This document shows positions 1 through 8,964 of a stretch of DNA of 64,000 nucleotides, piece after piece. The position numbers and the translations under genes were made by a program. This DNA is from Gemmatimonadota bacterium (GTDB lineage Bacteria > Gemmatimonadota > Gemmatimonadetes > Gemmatimonadales > GWC2-71-9). The notes below the pieces were generated by a model that made no database searches, had not been told where the DNA came from, and saw only the letters and a list, made by a program, of their open reading frames with translations. How positions within the stretch are numbered: position 1 is the stretch's first letter; each line of letters opens with the position of its first letter. Where the stretch lies: assembly GCA_022710485.1 (NCBI GenBank), contig JAKLGU010000002.1, positions 128,682-192,681 of the forward strand, given 5' to 3'.

Positions 1-526
1 ACGATGGGTCCACGGTGGCGCTGAGCCAGATGAACCGCACGCCGGCCCGCTTGCCGAGCGCCAGGCAGAGCTCGAGCTCGGCGGAAGTCTGGTGGATCTC
101 GTCCACCACCACGGTGTCGTGCCGGGTGATGAGATCGTCCTGGAACCACCGCCGCGCGATCCCGGTGGTGACGATGACCACGTTCCAGGTCGGCGTGTCC
201 GGCGTGGCCTCGCGTTCGCGGTTGACGACGCCGACCCGGAGCGACTCGCCGAGGATGGACTCCGCCACCGGGCGGATGCCGAGAGTCTTGCCGGTGCCCG
301 TGCCGGCCACGATGCCGAACCCCTTGCCGCCGAGCGCCCACTCCCGAAGTTCCGCGCCATGCTCACGCTCAAGCACCGTGTCCACGCCGGTCAGGCCGAG
401 CGCGAGCTCGATCGTCTCACACGCGGCGCGGGTGGGGGCGATGACGATGACGCGTCCGTGGGAGGGGCGCGCCTGCTTAAAGGCGTCGGGATCGGGCGGG
501 AGGAAGTGATTGCGGGTGGGATGCAC
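1..526 (-). CDS. DEAD/DEAH-box helicase, N-terminal part (runs off the window)
   Basis: Reading leftwards from a GTG at 524-526, the frame stays open to the window edge (about 175 residues). Visible superfamily 2 motifs, in order: APTRA near residue 30, a Walker A AGTGTGKT near residue 75, VVVDEIHQTS (a DEIH box) near residue 140, and LSATVDP (motif III, SAT) at the edge. The order and spacing fit RecA-like domain 1 of an ATP-dependent nucleic-acid helicase. The C-terminal domain is outside the window, so the subfamily (Ski2/Hel308-like, HrpA-like or other) cannot be named. It is transcribed divergently from the RAYT gene, 82 nt away. The start is the last sensible GTG before coding resemblance fades. 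Confidence 0.8.
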   Translation of the reverse strand, partial: MHPTRNHFLPPDPDAFKQARPSHGRVIVIAPTRAACETIELALGLTGVDTVLEREHGAELREWALGGKGFGIVAGTGTGKTLGIRPVAESILGESLRVGVVNREREATPDTPTWNVVIVTTGIARRWFQDDLITRHDTVVVDEIHQTSAELELCLALGKRAGVRFIWLSATVDPS

Positions 527-590
527 GGAAGGAAGATAGGCGGGGTACGGGGAGGCTGCAGGGGCGAAATGGTTATGGGCGTCGGGTCGC

Positions 591-608
591 GCGTGCTAGC
601 ATGCACGC
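591..608 (+). promoter_or_regulatory. Palindrome with embedded -10 box abutting the RAYT start
   Basis: GCGTGC (591-596) and GCACGC (603-608) are perfect inverted arms around TAGCAT (597-602), and the ATG follows at 609. TAGCAT is a plausible -10 hexamer 6 nt before the start codon, so the transcript could be leaderless. The arms would form a symmetric operator over the promoter. No convincing -35 box is visible. Confidence 0.4.
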
Positions 609-1265
609 ATGAGACACCTCCCCGGACTGCCCGATCGCCGATCAATCCGCCTTCGGGGATATGACTACACCGCACGCGGGGCGTACTTCATCACGATCTG
701 CACGCACAAGCGGGAACGGTTGTTTGGTGAGGTCGTCGACGGCACGATGTGCACGACGCCATATGGTGACGTCGTCAGGGACGAATGGCTGTGTTCCGGA
801 ATCAACCGACCCGGCGTGTTGTTCCATACGTTTGTCGTCATGCCGGATCATTTCCACGGGATCATCATCATCGACGTGGATCGCGCGGGTTCCGGGGACC
901 GTCGGGGCACGGCGGACCGTCGGGGCACGGCGCAATGTAGGGGCACGGCGCGCCGTGCCCCTACGGCGTCCGTCGCCACGCCGGATGTCGACAACGCGCG
1001 CCGTTCCCCCGCGTTCGGACAACCCATCGCGGGGTCCATCCCGACCATCGTGGGCGCATTCAAATCGGCGGCCACCAAACGGGTCAACGTCCTGCGTGGC
1101 ACACCAGGCGCCCGCGTCTGGCAACGGAACTATTACGAATCGATTCTCCCTGATGTGCAGGCAGTTCGCCGGGTCGAGGCCTACATCCGAGGCAACCCGG
1201 CACAAGCAGCGTCGTCTACACCTACTCAAACGCGAAGACTCGTTTCCAGTCCTTCTTCATGCTGA
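609..1265 (+). CDS. REP-associated tyrosine transposase (RAYT, IS200/IS605-like Y1 family)
   Basis: This 218-residue single-strand endonuclease of the Y1/HUH superfamily is related to IS200/IS605 TnpA and to RAYTs that act on REP hairpins. Visible signatures are GAYFITICTHKR near residue 26, the HUH motif MPDHFHGI near residue 79, and RNYYESIL near residue 175 carrying the likely nucleophilic tyrosine, followed by the usual AYIRGNP. Between the HUH motif and the tyrosine helix lies a low-complexity stretch (RGTADRRGTAQCRGTA) encoded by REP-like repeats at 901-964. The gene is single copy, with no accessory tnpB and no IS ends seen, as expected for a domesticated RAYT. Its 3' end overlaps the convergent HAD gene by 44 bp. 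Confidence 0.85.
   Translation: MRHLPGLPDRRSIRLRGYDYTARGAYFITICTHKRERLFGEVVDGTMCTTPYGDVVRDEWLCSGINRPGVLFHTFVVMPDHFHGIIIIDVDRAGSGDRRGTADRRGTAQCRGTARRAPTASVATPDVDNARRSPAFGQPIAGSIPTIVGAFKSAATKRVNVLRGTPGARVWQRNYYESILPDVQAVRRVEAYIRGNPAQAASSTPTQTRRLVSSPSSC
901..964. repeat. REP-like tandem repeats ending in a 28-bp perfect palindrome, inside the RAYT gene
   Basis: Three units at an 18-bp period begin at 901, 919 and 937: GTCGGGGCACGGCG, the same again, then GTAGGGGCACGGCG. The third is followed directly by its exact inverse (951-964), giving a perfect 28-bp palindrome at 937-964 with GTAG at one foot and CTAC at the other. A GTAG foot next to a GC-rich hairpin is the hallmark of REP sequences recognised by RAYT proteins. 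The insertion is in frame and encodes an Arg/Gly/Thr/Ala-rich linker. Confidence 0.8.
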
Positions 1266-2250
1266 CCACTGTCCAGCCCCTCGCCTTCGCAATACTGTCG
1301 AGGGCCACCGAGAAGGCGCCGACCTTGGTGTCCGGCAGACCGTGGGCCGGGCCGTACGCATATTCCCGCGTGGCATCGTCGTGGAGGAGCAGCATCGACA
1401 GGCGGGCGCCGTCGCCGGTGCCTGTGTATTCGAGCATCTGCTGGTCGCCGGTGGAATTGCCGAAGGCCAGCTGCGGCCGCCGGCCGATCATCAGGTGGAT
1501 CCCCTCCGGCTTGCCGGCGTTGTTGTCGTTGAGCAGGAGCTTCGGTTCCTTCGTGAGGATCGGTGTCCCGCTGGCGTCATAGCCGTAGGTGGTGCCGCCC
1601 GCCGTCCCCACCACCTGCTCCGGCGGAATGCCGTAGGTCGCCTCGGAGTATGTTCGAACGAAATCCTGCCCGCCCCCCGTCACGATGTACGTCTTGTAGC
1701 CGTTGGCCCGCAGGTACCGGAGCAGTTCCTGCATCGGCAGGTACGTGAGCTCGGTGTAGGGCCGCTTCCAGCGCGGATCCCGCGCGGTGGCCATCCACCG
1801 CCTTACCTCGGCGGCGAACTGGTCGGTCGTCATCCCCGAGAGCGTGGCCCCGAGGATCTTGTACAGGTCCTCCGTGGAGAGCTTCGCGATCGCCGCGCGG
1901 TCGCCGGACATGACCGTCTTGAAGGGCTCGACGTCGGCCAGCTCGGGCTTGGCCCTCACGAGCGCCGGCACCTTGTCGAGGCAGTACATGACCTGGGCAT
2001 ACATCGGGTGCTCGACCCACAGCGTGCCGTCCTGGTCGAAGGTCGCGATGCGCTCCGGTGGCGGCACGAACCGCGGACTCCCCGCCGTGGTGGTCGCCCG
2101 CACGAATCCGACGATGGCCTGCTTGGCGCCGCCGCCGTTCCATGAAGGCAGTGGATCTGACTGGGCGTGCGCCTGTCCGCTCGAGGCGAACAGCGCGCCG
2201 ACCACGAGGGACCGGAGAAATGCTGGGGGGGATGTCAGCCTGGCCTTCAT
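1222..2250 (-). CDS. Secreted HAD-superfamily phosphatase
   Basis: This 342-residue protein begins with a signal peptide (hydrophobic core near residues 14-25, ending AHA-Q). The HAD motif I FDQDGTLW at residues 71-78 supplies the nucleophile and acid/base aspartates. Later it has a lysine-bearing segment (LNDNNAGKPEG) and motif IV GNSTGD. The HAD fold with a cap domain supports phosphomonoester hydrolysis in the periplasm; it resembles phosphoserine-phosphatase-like secreted HADs, but the substrate is unknown. It lies downstream of the sulfatase on the same strand, with a hairpin between them. Its last codons overlap the convergent RAYT gene by 44 bp. Confidence 0.8.
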   Translation of the reverse strand: MKARLTSPPAFLRSLVVGALFASSGQAHAQSDPLPSWNGGGAKQAIVGFVRATTTAGSPRFVPPPERIATFDQDGTLWVEHPMYAQVMYCLDKVPALVRAKPELADVEPFKTVMSGDRAAIAKLSTEDLYKILGATLSGMTTDQFAAEVRRWMATARDPRWKRPYTELTYLPMQELLRYLRANGYKTYIVTGGGQDFVRTYSEATYGIPPEQVVGTAGGTTYGYDASGTPILTKEPKLLLNDNNAGKPEGIHLMIGRRPQLAFGNSTGDQQMLEYTGTGDGARLSMLLLHDDATREYAYGPAHGLPDTKVGAFSVALDSIAKARGWTVVSMKKDWKRVFAFE

Positions 2251-2278
2251 CTCTCTACCCTCAATCCCGAAGATGAGA

Positions 2279-2302
2279 CGGGCGGCCCTTTCAGGCCGCC
2301 CG
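2279..2302 (-). terminator. Hairpin between the sulfatase and HAD genes
   Basis: CGGGCGGCC (2279-2287) and GGCCGCCCG (2294-2302) form a perfect 9-bp stem with a 6-nt loop, 31 nt beyond the sulfatase stop. On the minus strand it is followed by UCUCAUCUUC, only mildly U-rich, so termination may be partial or the element may stabilise the mRNA end. Confidence 0.5.
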
Positions 2303-2332
2303 CTCGTGGCTCACGACTCGACCGTCAACTGC

Positions 2333-4051
<1,719 letters not shown>

Positions 4052-4260
4052 CGGAAGCCTCCTCAGGGGGATGAGGCACAACCAGCGGCGGTCCAAGAGA
4101 CCGGACGCACCCCAACAGAGTACCCGCCGATCCGGAGATTGGCAAGCGAAATTGTCGCCATTCTGTAACGGAAGGCCAGAAGGGCGGGCTCCGGCACCCA
4201 TCGCCGAAACTCGCCCCCTGGTCCTGCATCTATGTGAACGCCTCTCTGGAGGCGGGAAGT

Positions 4261-4276
4261 GGGGCCTCCCGGCCCC
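4261..4276 (-). terminator. Short GC hairpin after the 4279-4833 gene
   Basis: GGGGCC (4261-4266) and GGCCCC (4271-4276) form a 6-bp stem with a 4-nt loop, beginning 2 nt after the stop of the leftward gene. There is no clear U tract. Confidence 0.4.
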
Positions 4277-4278
4277 GG

Positions 4279-4833
4279 TTAATCGTCCCAGTCGCGGCCG
4301 TCGCCGTTCGGGCGGTAATCGTCGTACTCATACCCGTGGGACGAATTCCTGTCGTAGCTGCTGGAGTACCCGTACCGCTCCGGACTGGCTTCAGCCGGCA
4401 GGTAGAACCGCCCGCCACGCTCCCACACCATGACCGGGAGGAAATACCCGCCCCGGCGGTACCGGCGGTCCGCGGACACCAGATTGAAATACCTTCCCTG
4501 GGAGTAGTAGAGCGTCACCGGCCGGTACCCATGGCGCTGGTACCACTGCGCCGACTTGCCATGGCGCCCGTGGCCACGCTCGATGAACACCACTTGCTGG
4601 GCATATCGCGCCACCTCGATGCGCCGGCCACGCACCGGCTGGTAGACCACGATGGGGCGCGGCGCGAAGACCGGCTCACCCACGGCGATCCGGCCCTGGA
4701 CCGGGCCGCTGGTGACGACGACCGCGCCGGAGACCTGGGCGGACGCGGGAGTGGCGAAACTGGAGAATGCGACGAGCACGAGAGCTGAACCGAAGACTGC
4801 CGCGGCCAGGGGCCGACGAATGTTGGCGAGCAT
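4279..4833 (-). CDS. Secreted hypothetical protein, Tyr/Arg/Gly-rich C-terminus
   Basis: This 184-residue protein of unknown function begins at 4833, where GGAGG lies 5 nt upstream and an N-terminal signal peptide follows (cleavage near ATPASAQ, residues 27-33). The mature part starts with a short valine-rich segment (VSGAVVVTSGPVQG), then has basic, tyrosine-rich sequence (RHGKSAQWYQRHGYRPVTLYY) and ends in an acidic Asp/Tyr-rich tail. The composition is reminiscent of small periplasmic stress proteins. I do not recognise a named family. Divergent from the pterin operon with a 240-nt gap. Confidence 0.65.
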   Translation of the reverse strand: MLANIRRPLAAAVFGSALVLVAFSSFATPASAQVSGAVVVTSGPVQGRIAVGEPVFAPRPIVVYQPVRGRRIEVARYAQQVVFIERGHGRHGKSAQWYQRHGYRPVTLYYSQGRYFNLVSADRRYRRGGYFLPVMVWERGGRFYLPAEASPERYGYSSSYDRNSSHGYEYDDYRPNGDGRDWDD

Positions 4834-5073
4834 GGAACCTCCGTGATTCCCTGTTGGAGACGCTCCCCGGAAAAGCGAGGTGCGTGCCAACTGCGCAACT
4901 GACTACCGGCAAACGAGTTATGCGAGCGCGGAGGTCTCGCGGGTGTCCGCCGGTGAGGACGATAACGCTCTCTCGGCTGGAATCGATGTGACCCGCGGCA
5001 CACTCCCCTCGACTCGAGCACGCCGGCGGCCTACCTTTGGGCCGATCGCCTCCTTCGACCAGGACAACCGCAC

Positions 5074-5577
5074 GTGCGTTCCTACCGGGTTTCCGTCGCC
5101 AAGGACTATCTCTCCTTCTCCTCGGCGCACTTCATCACCTTCCGCGGCCACAAGTGTGAGTCCCTCCACGGCCACAACTACCGCGTGGCGGTGGTGGTCG
5201 AGGGCGACGTGGACGCCGAATGCCTCTTCGTCCTGGACTTCGCGGTGCTGAAGCAGGTCATCAAGCCGATGGTCGAGGCGGTGGACCACAAGGTCCTCCT
5301 GCCCACGCAGAACGAGAAGATCGGGCTCCGCGAGGAGCACGACGCCGTCATCGTGGACTACTTCGGGAAGGGGCGATTCGTCTTCCCCAAGTCCGACGTG
5401 GCGCTGGTGCCGGTGAAGAACACCACCGTCGAGATGCTGGCCGAGTATTTCGCGGTCGAGGTGCGGAACGCCCTGCAGGCCGCCGGGCACACCCACCTGA
5501 CCCGACTCGACATCGAGGTGGAGGAGAGCCCGGGCCAGTCGGCCGGGTTCAGCGTGCGGTTCGACGGGAAGGAGTGA
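5074..5577 (+). CDS. 6-pyruvoyl-tetrahydropterin synthase / QueD-family enzyme
   Basis: This 167-residue T-fold enzyme acts on 7,8-dihydroneopterin triphosphate. Zinc ligands are visible as His19 (SSAHFI) and the HGH of CESLHGHNY; the preceding cysteine gives the C-x3-HGH arrangement typical of QueD/PTPS. A central insertion (KIGLREEHDAVIVDYFGKG) is longer than in E. coli QueD. The start is a GTG at 5074, as no ATG precedes the conserved SVAKDYLSFSSAHF. It is followed after 3 nt by a pterin dehydratase gene and then pabB/pabA, which points to folate/pterin metabolism. Queuosine precursor synthesis remains an alternative, and gluQ lies elsewhere in the window. Confidence 0.85.
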   Translation: MRSYRVSVAKDYLSFSSAHFITFRGHKCESLHGHNYRVAVVVEGDVDAECLFVLDFAVLKQVIKPMVEAVDHKVLLPTQNEKIGLREEHDAVIVDYFGKGRFVFPKSDVALVPVKNTTVEMLAEYFAVEVRNALQAAGHTHLTRLDIEVEESPGQSAGFSVRFDGKE

Positions 5578-5580
5578 GGG

Positions 5581-5928
5581 ATGACCACCAGGGAGCGGAC
5601 GTGGGACCTCGAGAATATCGGCGACCGCCTGCCTCCCGGATGGGAGTTCCAGCAGGACGCGATCATCCGCTTCTATGAGACCGACGGCTGGCCCACGACG
5701 CTCATGGCGGTGAACGCGATCGGCTTCCTCTGCGAGGCGGCGGACCACCACCCCGACCTGACCGTCAGCTGGGGGAAGCTCTCCGTCCGCCTCAACACCC
5801 ACACGGCCGGCGGCGTGACCGACAAGGACCTCGAGCTCGCGCGGGAAATCGACCGGGTCGTGCTCTGGCGCCCAGGGACGGGCTCGGCGCTCCGGGGTAC
5901 CACGCGCAAGTTCATCCGGGAGGGGTGA
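5581..5928 (+). CDS. Pterin-4-alpha-carbinolamine dehydratase
   Basis: This 115-residue enzyme dehydrates 4a-hydroxytetrahydropterin to quinonoid dihydropterin. The family core is visible as EAADHHPDLTVSWGKLSVRL, with the catalytic His-His-Pro near residues 54-56, then LNTHTAGGVTDKDLELAREID. About 25 extra residues at the C-terminus extend beyond the usual domain. It starts 3 nt after the QueD-like gene and is 13 nt before pabB, so it is probably translated from the same mRNA. No aromatic amino acid hydroxylase, its classical partner, is nearby. Confidence 0.87.
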   Translation: MTTRERTWDLENIGDRLPPGWEFQQDAIIRFYETDGWPTTLMAVNAIGFLCEAADHHPDLTVSWGKLSVRLNTHTAGGVTDKDLELAREIDRVVLWRPGTGSALRGTTRKFIREG

Positions 5929-5941
5929 GATCTCCCTGCCG

Positions 5942-7300
5942 GTGCTGATCGAGGAACTGCAGGACGCGCCCTCCCCGGCCAACGCCTGCGCGCGATTGCT
6001 CGACATGCCCTTCCCGCTTCTCCTCGAAAGCGCGGCCCGCGGTGGCTCGATGGGCCGCTATTCCTACCTGACCGCCGATCCCGCACAGATCTGGTCCACG
6101 CACCCGGGCGACGACTCGGACGCGCTCGAGCAGGCAGCCGCATATCTCGGGGCCCATCGCGCCGACACGGTGCCGGGCCTCCCCCCCTTCCAGGGGGGCG
6201 TGGCCGGCTTCCTCGGTTACGAATTCGGCCGGCGGCTCGAACGGCTCCCGGCGCCGAGAACCGATGACCAGAGCCTGCCCGATGCCTGGCTCGGCGCGTA
6301 CGACTGGGTGGTCGCGTGGGATCATCTCGAGGGACGAGCCTGGGTCTTGGCGGGGCAGCGGGGCAGCGGGGCAGCGGGGCGGTCGGCCGAGGAGAGGATA
6401 CGGGATATCGCCGGGCGCCTGCGTGGATCGGCGCCCGCAATTGCGGCTCCGACGGTCGTGGGCATCTCCCCTCCGGAATTCCACTCGGGGTTCACGCGCG
6501 ACGAGTACCTGCGCGCGGTCGAGCGGGTGCGGCAATACATCCTGGCGGGCGACATCTTCCAGGCAAACCTGTCGCAGCGGTTCGAGGCGCCGTGGCCGGG
6601 CGACCCGTTCGATTTCTATCGGCGGCTCACCGCCGTGAACCCGGCGCCCTTTGCCGCCTACTTCCAGGGAACCGGCTTCGCGGTCGCGAGCGCATCCCCG
6701 GAGCGCTTCCTGCGCGTGGACCCCGACGGCCGAGTCGAGACGCGGCCCATCAAGGGCACGCGGCGCCGCGGCGAGACTCCGGCGGAGGATCGCCGGCTTG
6801 CCGACGAGCTGCTGGCGAGCGAGAAGGACCGCGCCGAAAACGTGATGATCGTGGACCTGCTCCGGAACGATCTCTCGAAAGTGTGCCAGCCGGGATCGGT
6901 GGAAGTCCCCGCGCTCTGCGCGCTGGAAAGCCACCCGACGGTCCACCATCTCGAGTCCATCGTGACCGGGCGGCTCGAGGAAGGCCGCACAGCCGCCGAC
7001 CTGCTCCGTGCCGCGTTCCCCGGCGGCTCCATCACCGGCGCCCCGAAGGTCCGCGCCATGGAGATCCTCGCCGAGCTCGAGCCGGTGGCCCGCGGCGTTT
7101 ACTGCGGTGCCATTGGGTGGATGAGCGTGACCGGCGCCATGGACACCGGCATCGCGATCCGCACCGTCACCCTCCAGGACGGCCGGGCGACCTTCCACGC
7201 CGGTGGCGGGATCGTAGCGGACTCCGTGCCGGCCCTCGAGTACCAGGAGACGCTCGACAAGGCCGCCGGCATTCGGAGTGCCTTCGAGGCCGCGCCGTGA
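5942..7300 (+). CDS. pabB: Aminodeoxychorismate synthase component I
   Basis: This 452-residue chorismate-binding enzyme converts chorismate plus ammonia to 4-amino-4-deoxychorismate for folate synthesis. PIKGTRRRGETP carries the lysine that distinguishes PabB from anthranilate synthase (PIAGT). Other family landmarks are RAENVMIVDLLRND, GGSITGAPKVRAMEI and YCGAIGW. Between the N-terminal region and the catalytic core, residues AGQRGSGAAGR are encoded by a GGGGCAGC octamer array (6352-6380), absent from typical PabB. Its stop overlaps the pabA start (GTGA), so the two subunits are translationally coupled. No aminodeoxychorismate lyase gene follows. Confidence 0.9.
   Translation: MLIEELQDAPSPANACARLLDMPFPLLLESAARGGSMGRYSYLTADPAQIWSTHPGDDSDALEQAAAYLGAHRADTVPGLPPFQGGVAGFLGYEFGRRLERLPAPRTDDQSLPDAWLGAYDWVVAWDHLEGRAWVLAGQRGSGAAGRSAEERIRDIAGRLRGSAPAIAAPTVVGISPPEFHSGFTRDEYLRAVERVRQYILAGDIFQANLSQRFEAPWPGDPFDFYRRLTAVNPAPFAAYFQGTGFAVASASPERFLRVDPDGRVETRPIKGTRRRGETPAEDRRLADELLASEKDRAENVMIVDLLRNDLSKVCQPGSVEVPALCALESHPTVHHLESIVTGRLEEGRTAADLLRAAFPGGSITGAPKVRAMEILAELEPVARGVYCGAIGWMSVTGAMDTGIAIRTVTLQDGRATFHAGGGIVADSVPALEYQETLDKAAGIRSAFEAAP
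6352..6380. repeat. GGGGCAGC octamer array within pabB
   Basis: Three exact tandem GGGGCAGC copies (6352-6375) and a partial fourth (GGGGC) lie in the pabB reading frame. The unit length is not a multiple of three, so gain or loss of one unit would shift the frame. Confidence 0.85.
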
Positions 7301-7866
7301 TCCTCCTCCTCGACAATTACGACTCGTTCGTCTGGAACCTGGCGCGCTATGTCCGTGAACTGGGCGGCGAGCCACTGGTCCTGCGGAACGACGCGGTCAC
7401 GCCCGATGACGTCGCCGGCCTCGCCCCCAGCCACATCATCGTCTCGCCCGGCCCCTGCACCCCCAGCGAGGCGGGCATATCGCTGGACGTCATCCGCCGC
7501 TTCGGCGCCTCGATCCCGACGCTCGGCGTGTGTCTCGGGCACCAGGCCATCGGCGCCGCCTACGGGGGGCGGGTGGTTCGCGCCGCCCGTCCAATGCACG
7601 GCAAGACGTCCGACATCGCGCACGACGGGACGGGGCTCTTCAGCGGGCTGCCCTCCCCCTTCAAGGCGACGCGCTACCACTCGCTCGCGCTGGAGCACGG
7701 CTCGCTGCCGGCCGACCTGGTCGTCACGGCGAGAGCTGAAGATGGGGAGATCATGGCGGTGCGCCACCGAACGCATCCCGTGGTTGGCACGCAGTTCCAC
7801 CCCGAATCAGTGCTGACCGAGGGCGGGCACGCGATCCTGGGGCGGTTCCTGGCGGGGGGCTGGTAG
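7297..7866 (+). CDS. pabA: Aminodeoxychorismate/anthranilate synthase glutamine amidotransferase subunit
   Basis: This 189-residue class I glutamine amidotransferase supplies ammonia to PabB. The start is the GTG at 7297 that overlaps the pabB stop; ILLLDNYDSFVWNL follows immediately, as at the N-terminus of the family. The nucleophile is in GVCLGHQAIG (Cys near residue 76), the oxyanion/glutamine site in SPGPCTP, and the His-Glu pair in GTQFHPESVL. With no trp genes nearby, the folate role is favoured, although many bacteria share one amphibolic PabA/TrpG. It ends 13 nt before the convergent pfkA stop. Confidence 0.9.
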   Translation: MILLLDNYDSFVWNLARYVRELGGEPLVLRNDAVTPDDVAGLAPSHIIVSPGPCTPSEAGISLDVIRRFGASIPTLGVCLGHQAIGAAYGGRVVRAARPMHGKTSDIAHDGTGLFSGLPSPFKATRYHSLALEHGSLPADLVVTARAEDGEIMAVRHRTHPVVGTQFHPESVLTEGGHAILGRFLAGGW

Positions 7867-7879
7867 GCGGGGCGGCGAG

Positions 7880-8959
7880 TCAGTCGCCGAAGCTGATCCC
7901 GATGTCGCGGGCGGTCTGGAGCGTGTCGGAGTCGAGCGGAACGAGCTTGGTCCGGCCGATGACGTCCACCAGCGGCACGGTCGAGATGGTTGGCGGCGTG
8001 TAGGCCACCATCGTCCCGAAGCTGCCGGCGGCGATGGCCCGCACCGCCGCCGTGCCAAACCGGAGGGCGATGAGCCGGTCCGAGGTGGTGGGCCCGCCGC
8101 CGCGCTGCAGGTGGCCGAGGACCAGGCTCCGCGTCTCCTTGCCGGTCCGCTCCGCGATGGCGGCGGCCACGCGACTCCCTACGCCGCCGAGGCGGTCCAC
8201 GGTACCCGCGGCGCGCCGCTCGACCAGCATCGCCTCGCCGCCCTTTGGCCGCGCCCCTTCCGCCACCACCACGATGCTGTAGTGCCGGCCGCTGGCCTCC
8301 CGCTGCCGGATCGCGTCACAGACCCGCTCGATGTCGAAGGGGATTTCCGGCAGCAGGACGATGTCGGCCGAGGAGGAGACCGCGCTGTGCAGCGCGATCC
8401 ACCCGGCGTCGCGCCCCATCAACTCGACCACCATGACCCGGTCGTGGCTCTCCGCCGTGGTGTGCAGCTTGTCGATCGCCTCGGTGGCGGTGGTGACCGC
8501 GCTGTCGAAGCCGAAGGTGACCAGCGTGCCGGCCACGTCGTTGTCGATGGTCTTCGGTACGCCGACCACCGGCAGCCCCTTCGTCCAGAGATCGTAGGCG
8601 ATCCGGAGGCTGCCGTCGCCGCCGATGGACACGAGCGCGTCGAAGCCGCTCGCGCGGAAGGCGGCGATGAGATCGTCGGAGCGGTCCACCTCCGCCACCG
8701 AGCCGTCCGGCTGCGGGGTGGCCCAGCGAAACGGATTGCCGCGGTTGGTGGTGCCGAGGATCGTGCCGCCGAGGTGCGTGATGCCGCGGACGGCGGCGGT
8801 GTTGAGCGTCATGATGCCATCGTTGCCCAGCAGCCCGCCGAACCCGCGCCGGATCCCGTAGCACTGCCAGCCGCGCTGGTGCGCGGCCAGCACGACGGCC
8901 CGGATGACGGCGTTGAGGCCCGGGGCGTCGCCGCCGCCCGTGGAAATGGCGATCCGCAC
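7880..8959 (-). CDS. pfkA: ATP-dependent 6-phosphofructokinase
   Basis: This 359-residue PFK phosphorylates fructose 6-phosphate in glycolysis. ISTGGGDAPGLN at residues 5-16 binds the phosphoryl donor, GGDGS at 113-117 has the glycine typical of ATP-dependent rather than pyrophosphate-dependent enzymes, and PKTIDND at 135-141 carries the catalytic aspartate. MGRDAGWIAL and the substrate arginine segment LGHLQRGGGPTTSDR follow. The start is a GTG at 8959, directly before the conserved beta-strand. It lies 5 nt downstream of the SelW-like selenoprotein gene and is probably co-transcribed with it. Confidence 0.9.
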   Translation of the reverse strand: MRIAISTGGGDAPGLNAVIRAVVLAAHQRGWQCYGIRRGFGGLLGNDGIMTLNTAAVRGITHLGGTILGTTNRGNPFRWATPQPDGSVAEVDRSDDLIAAFRASGFDALVSIGGDGSLRIAYDLWTKGLPVVGVPKTIDNDVAGTLVTFGFDSAVTTATEAIDKLHTTAESHDRVMVVELMGRDAGWIALHSAVSSSADIVLLPEIPFDIERVCDAIRQREASGRHYSIVVVAEGARPKGGEAMLVERRAAGTVDRLGGVGSRVAAAIAERTGKETRSLVLGHLQRGGGPTTSDRLIALRFGTAAVRAIAAGSFGTMVAYTPPTISTVPLVDVIGRTKLVPLDSDTLQTARDIGISFGD

Positions 8960-8964
8960 GGCGG

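Noticed and set aside
609..1265. A complete IS200/IS605 insertion sequence
   Set aside because: No TnpB, no subterminal end hairpins flanking the gene and no target-site features; the sequence fits a single-copy RAYT instead.
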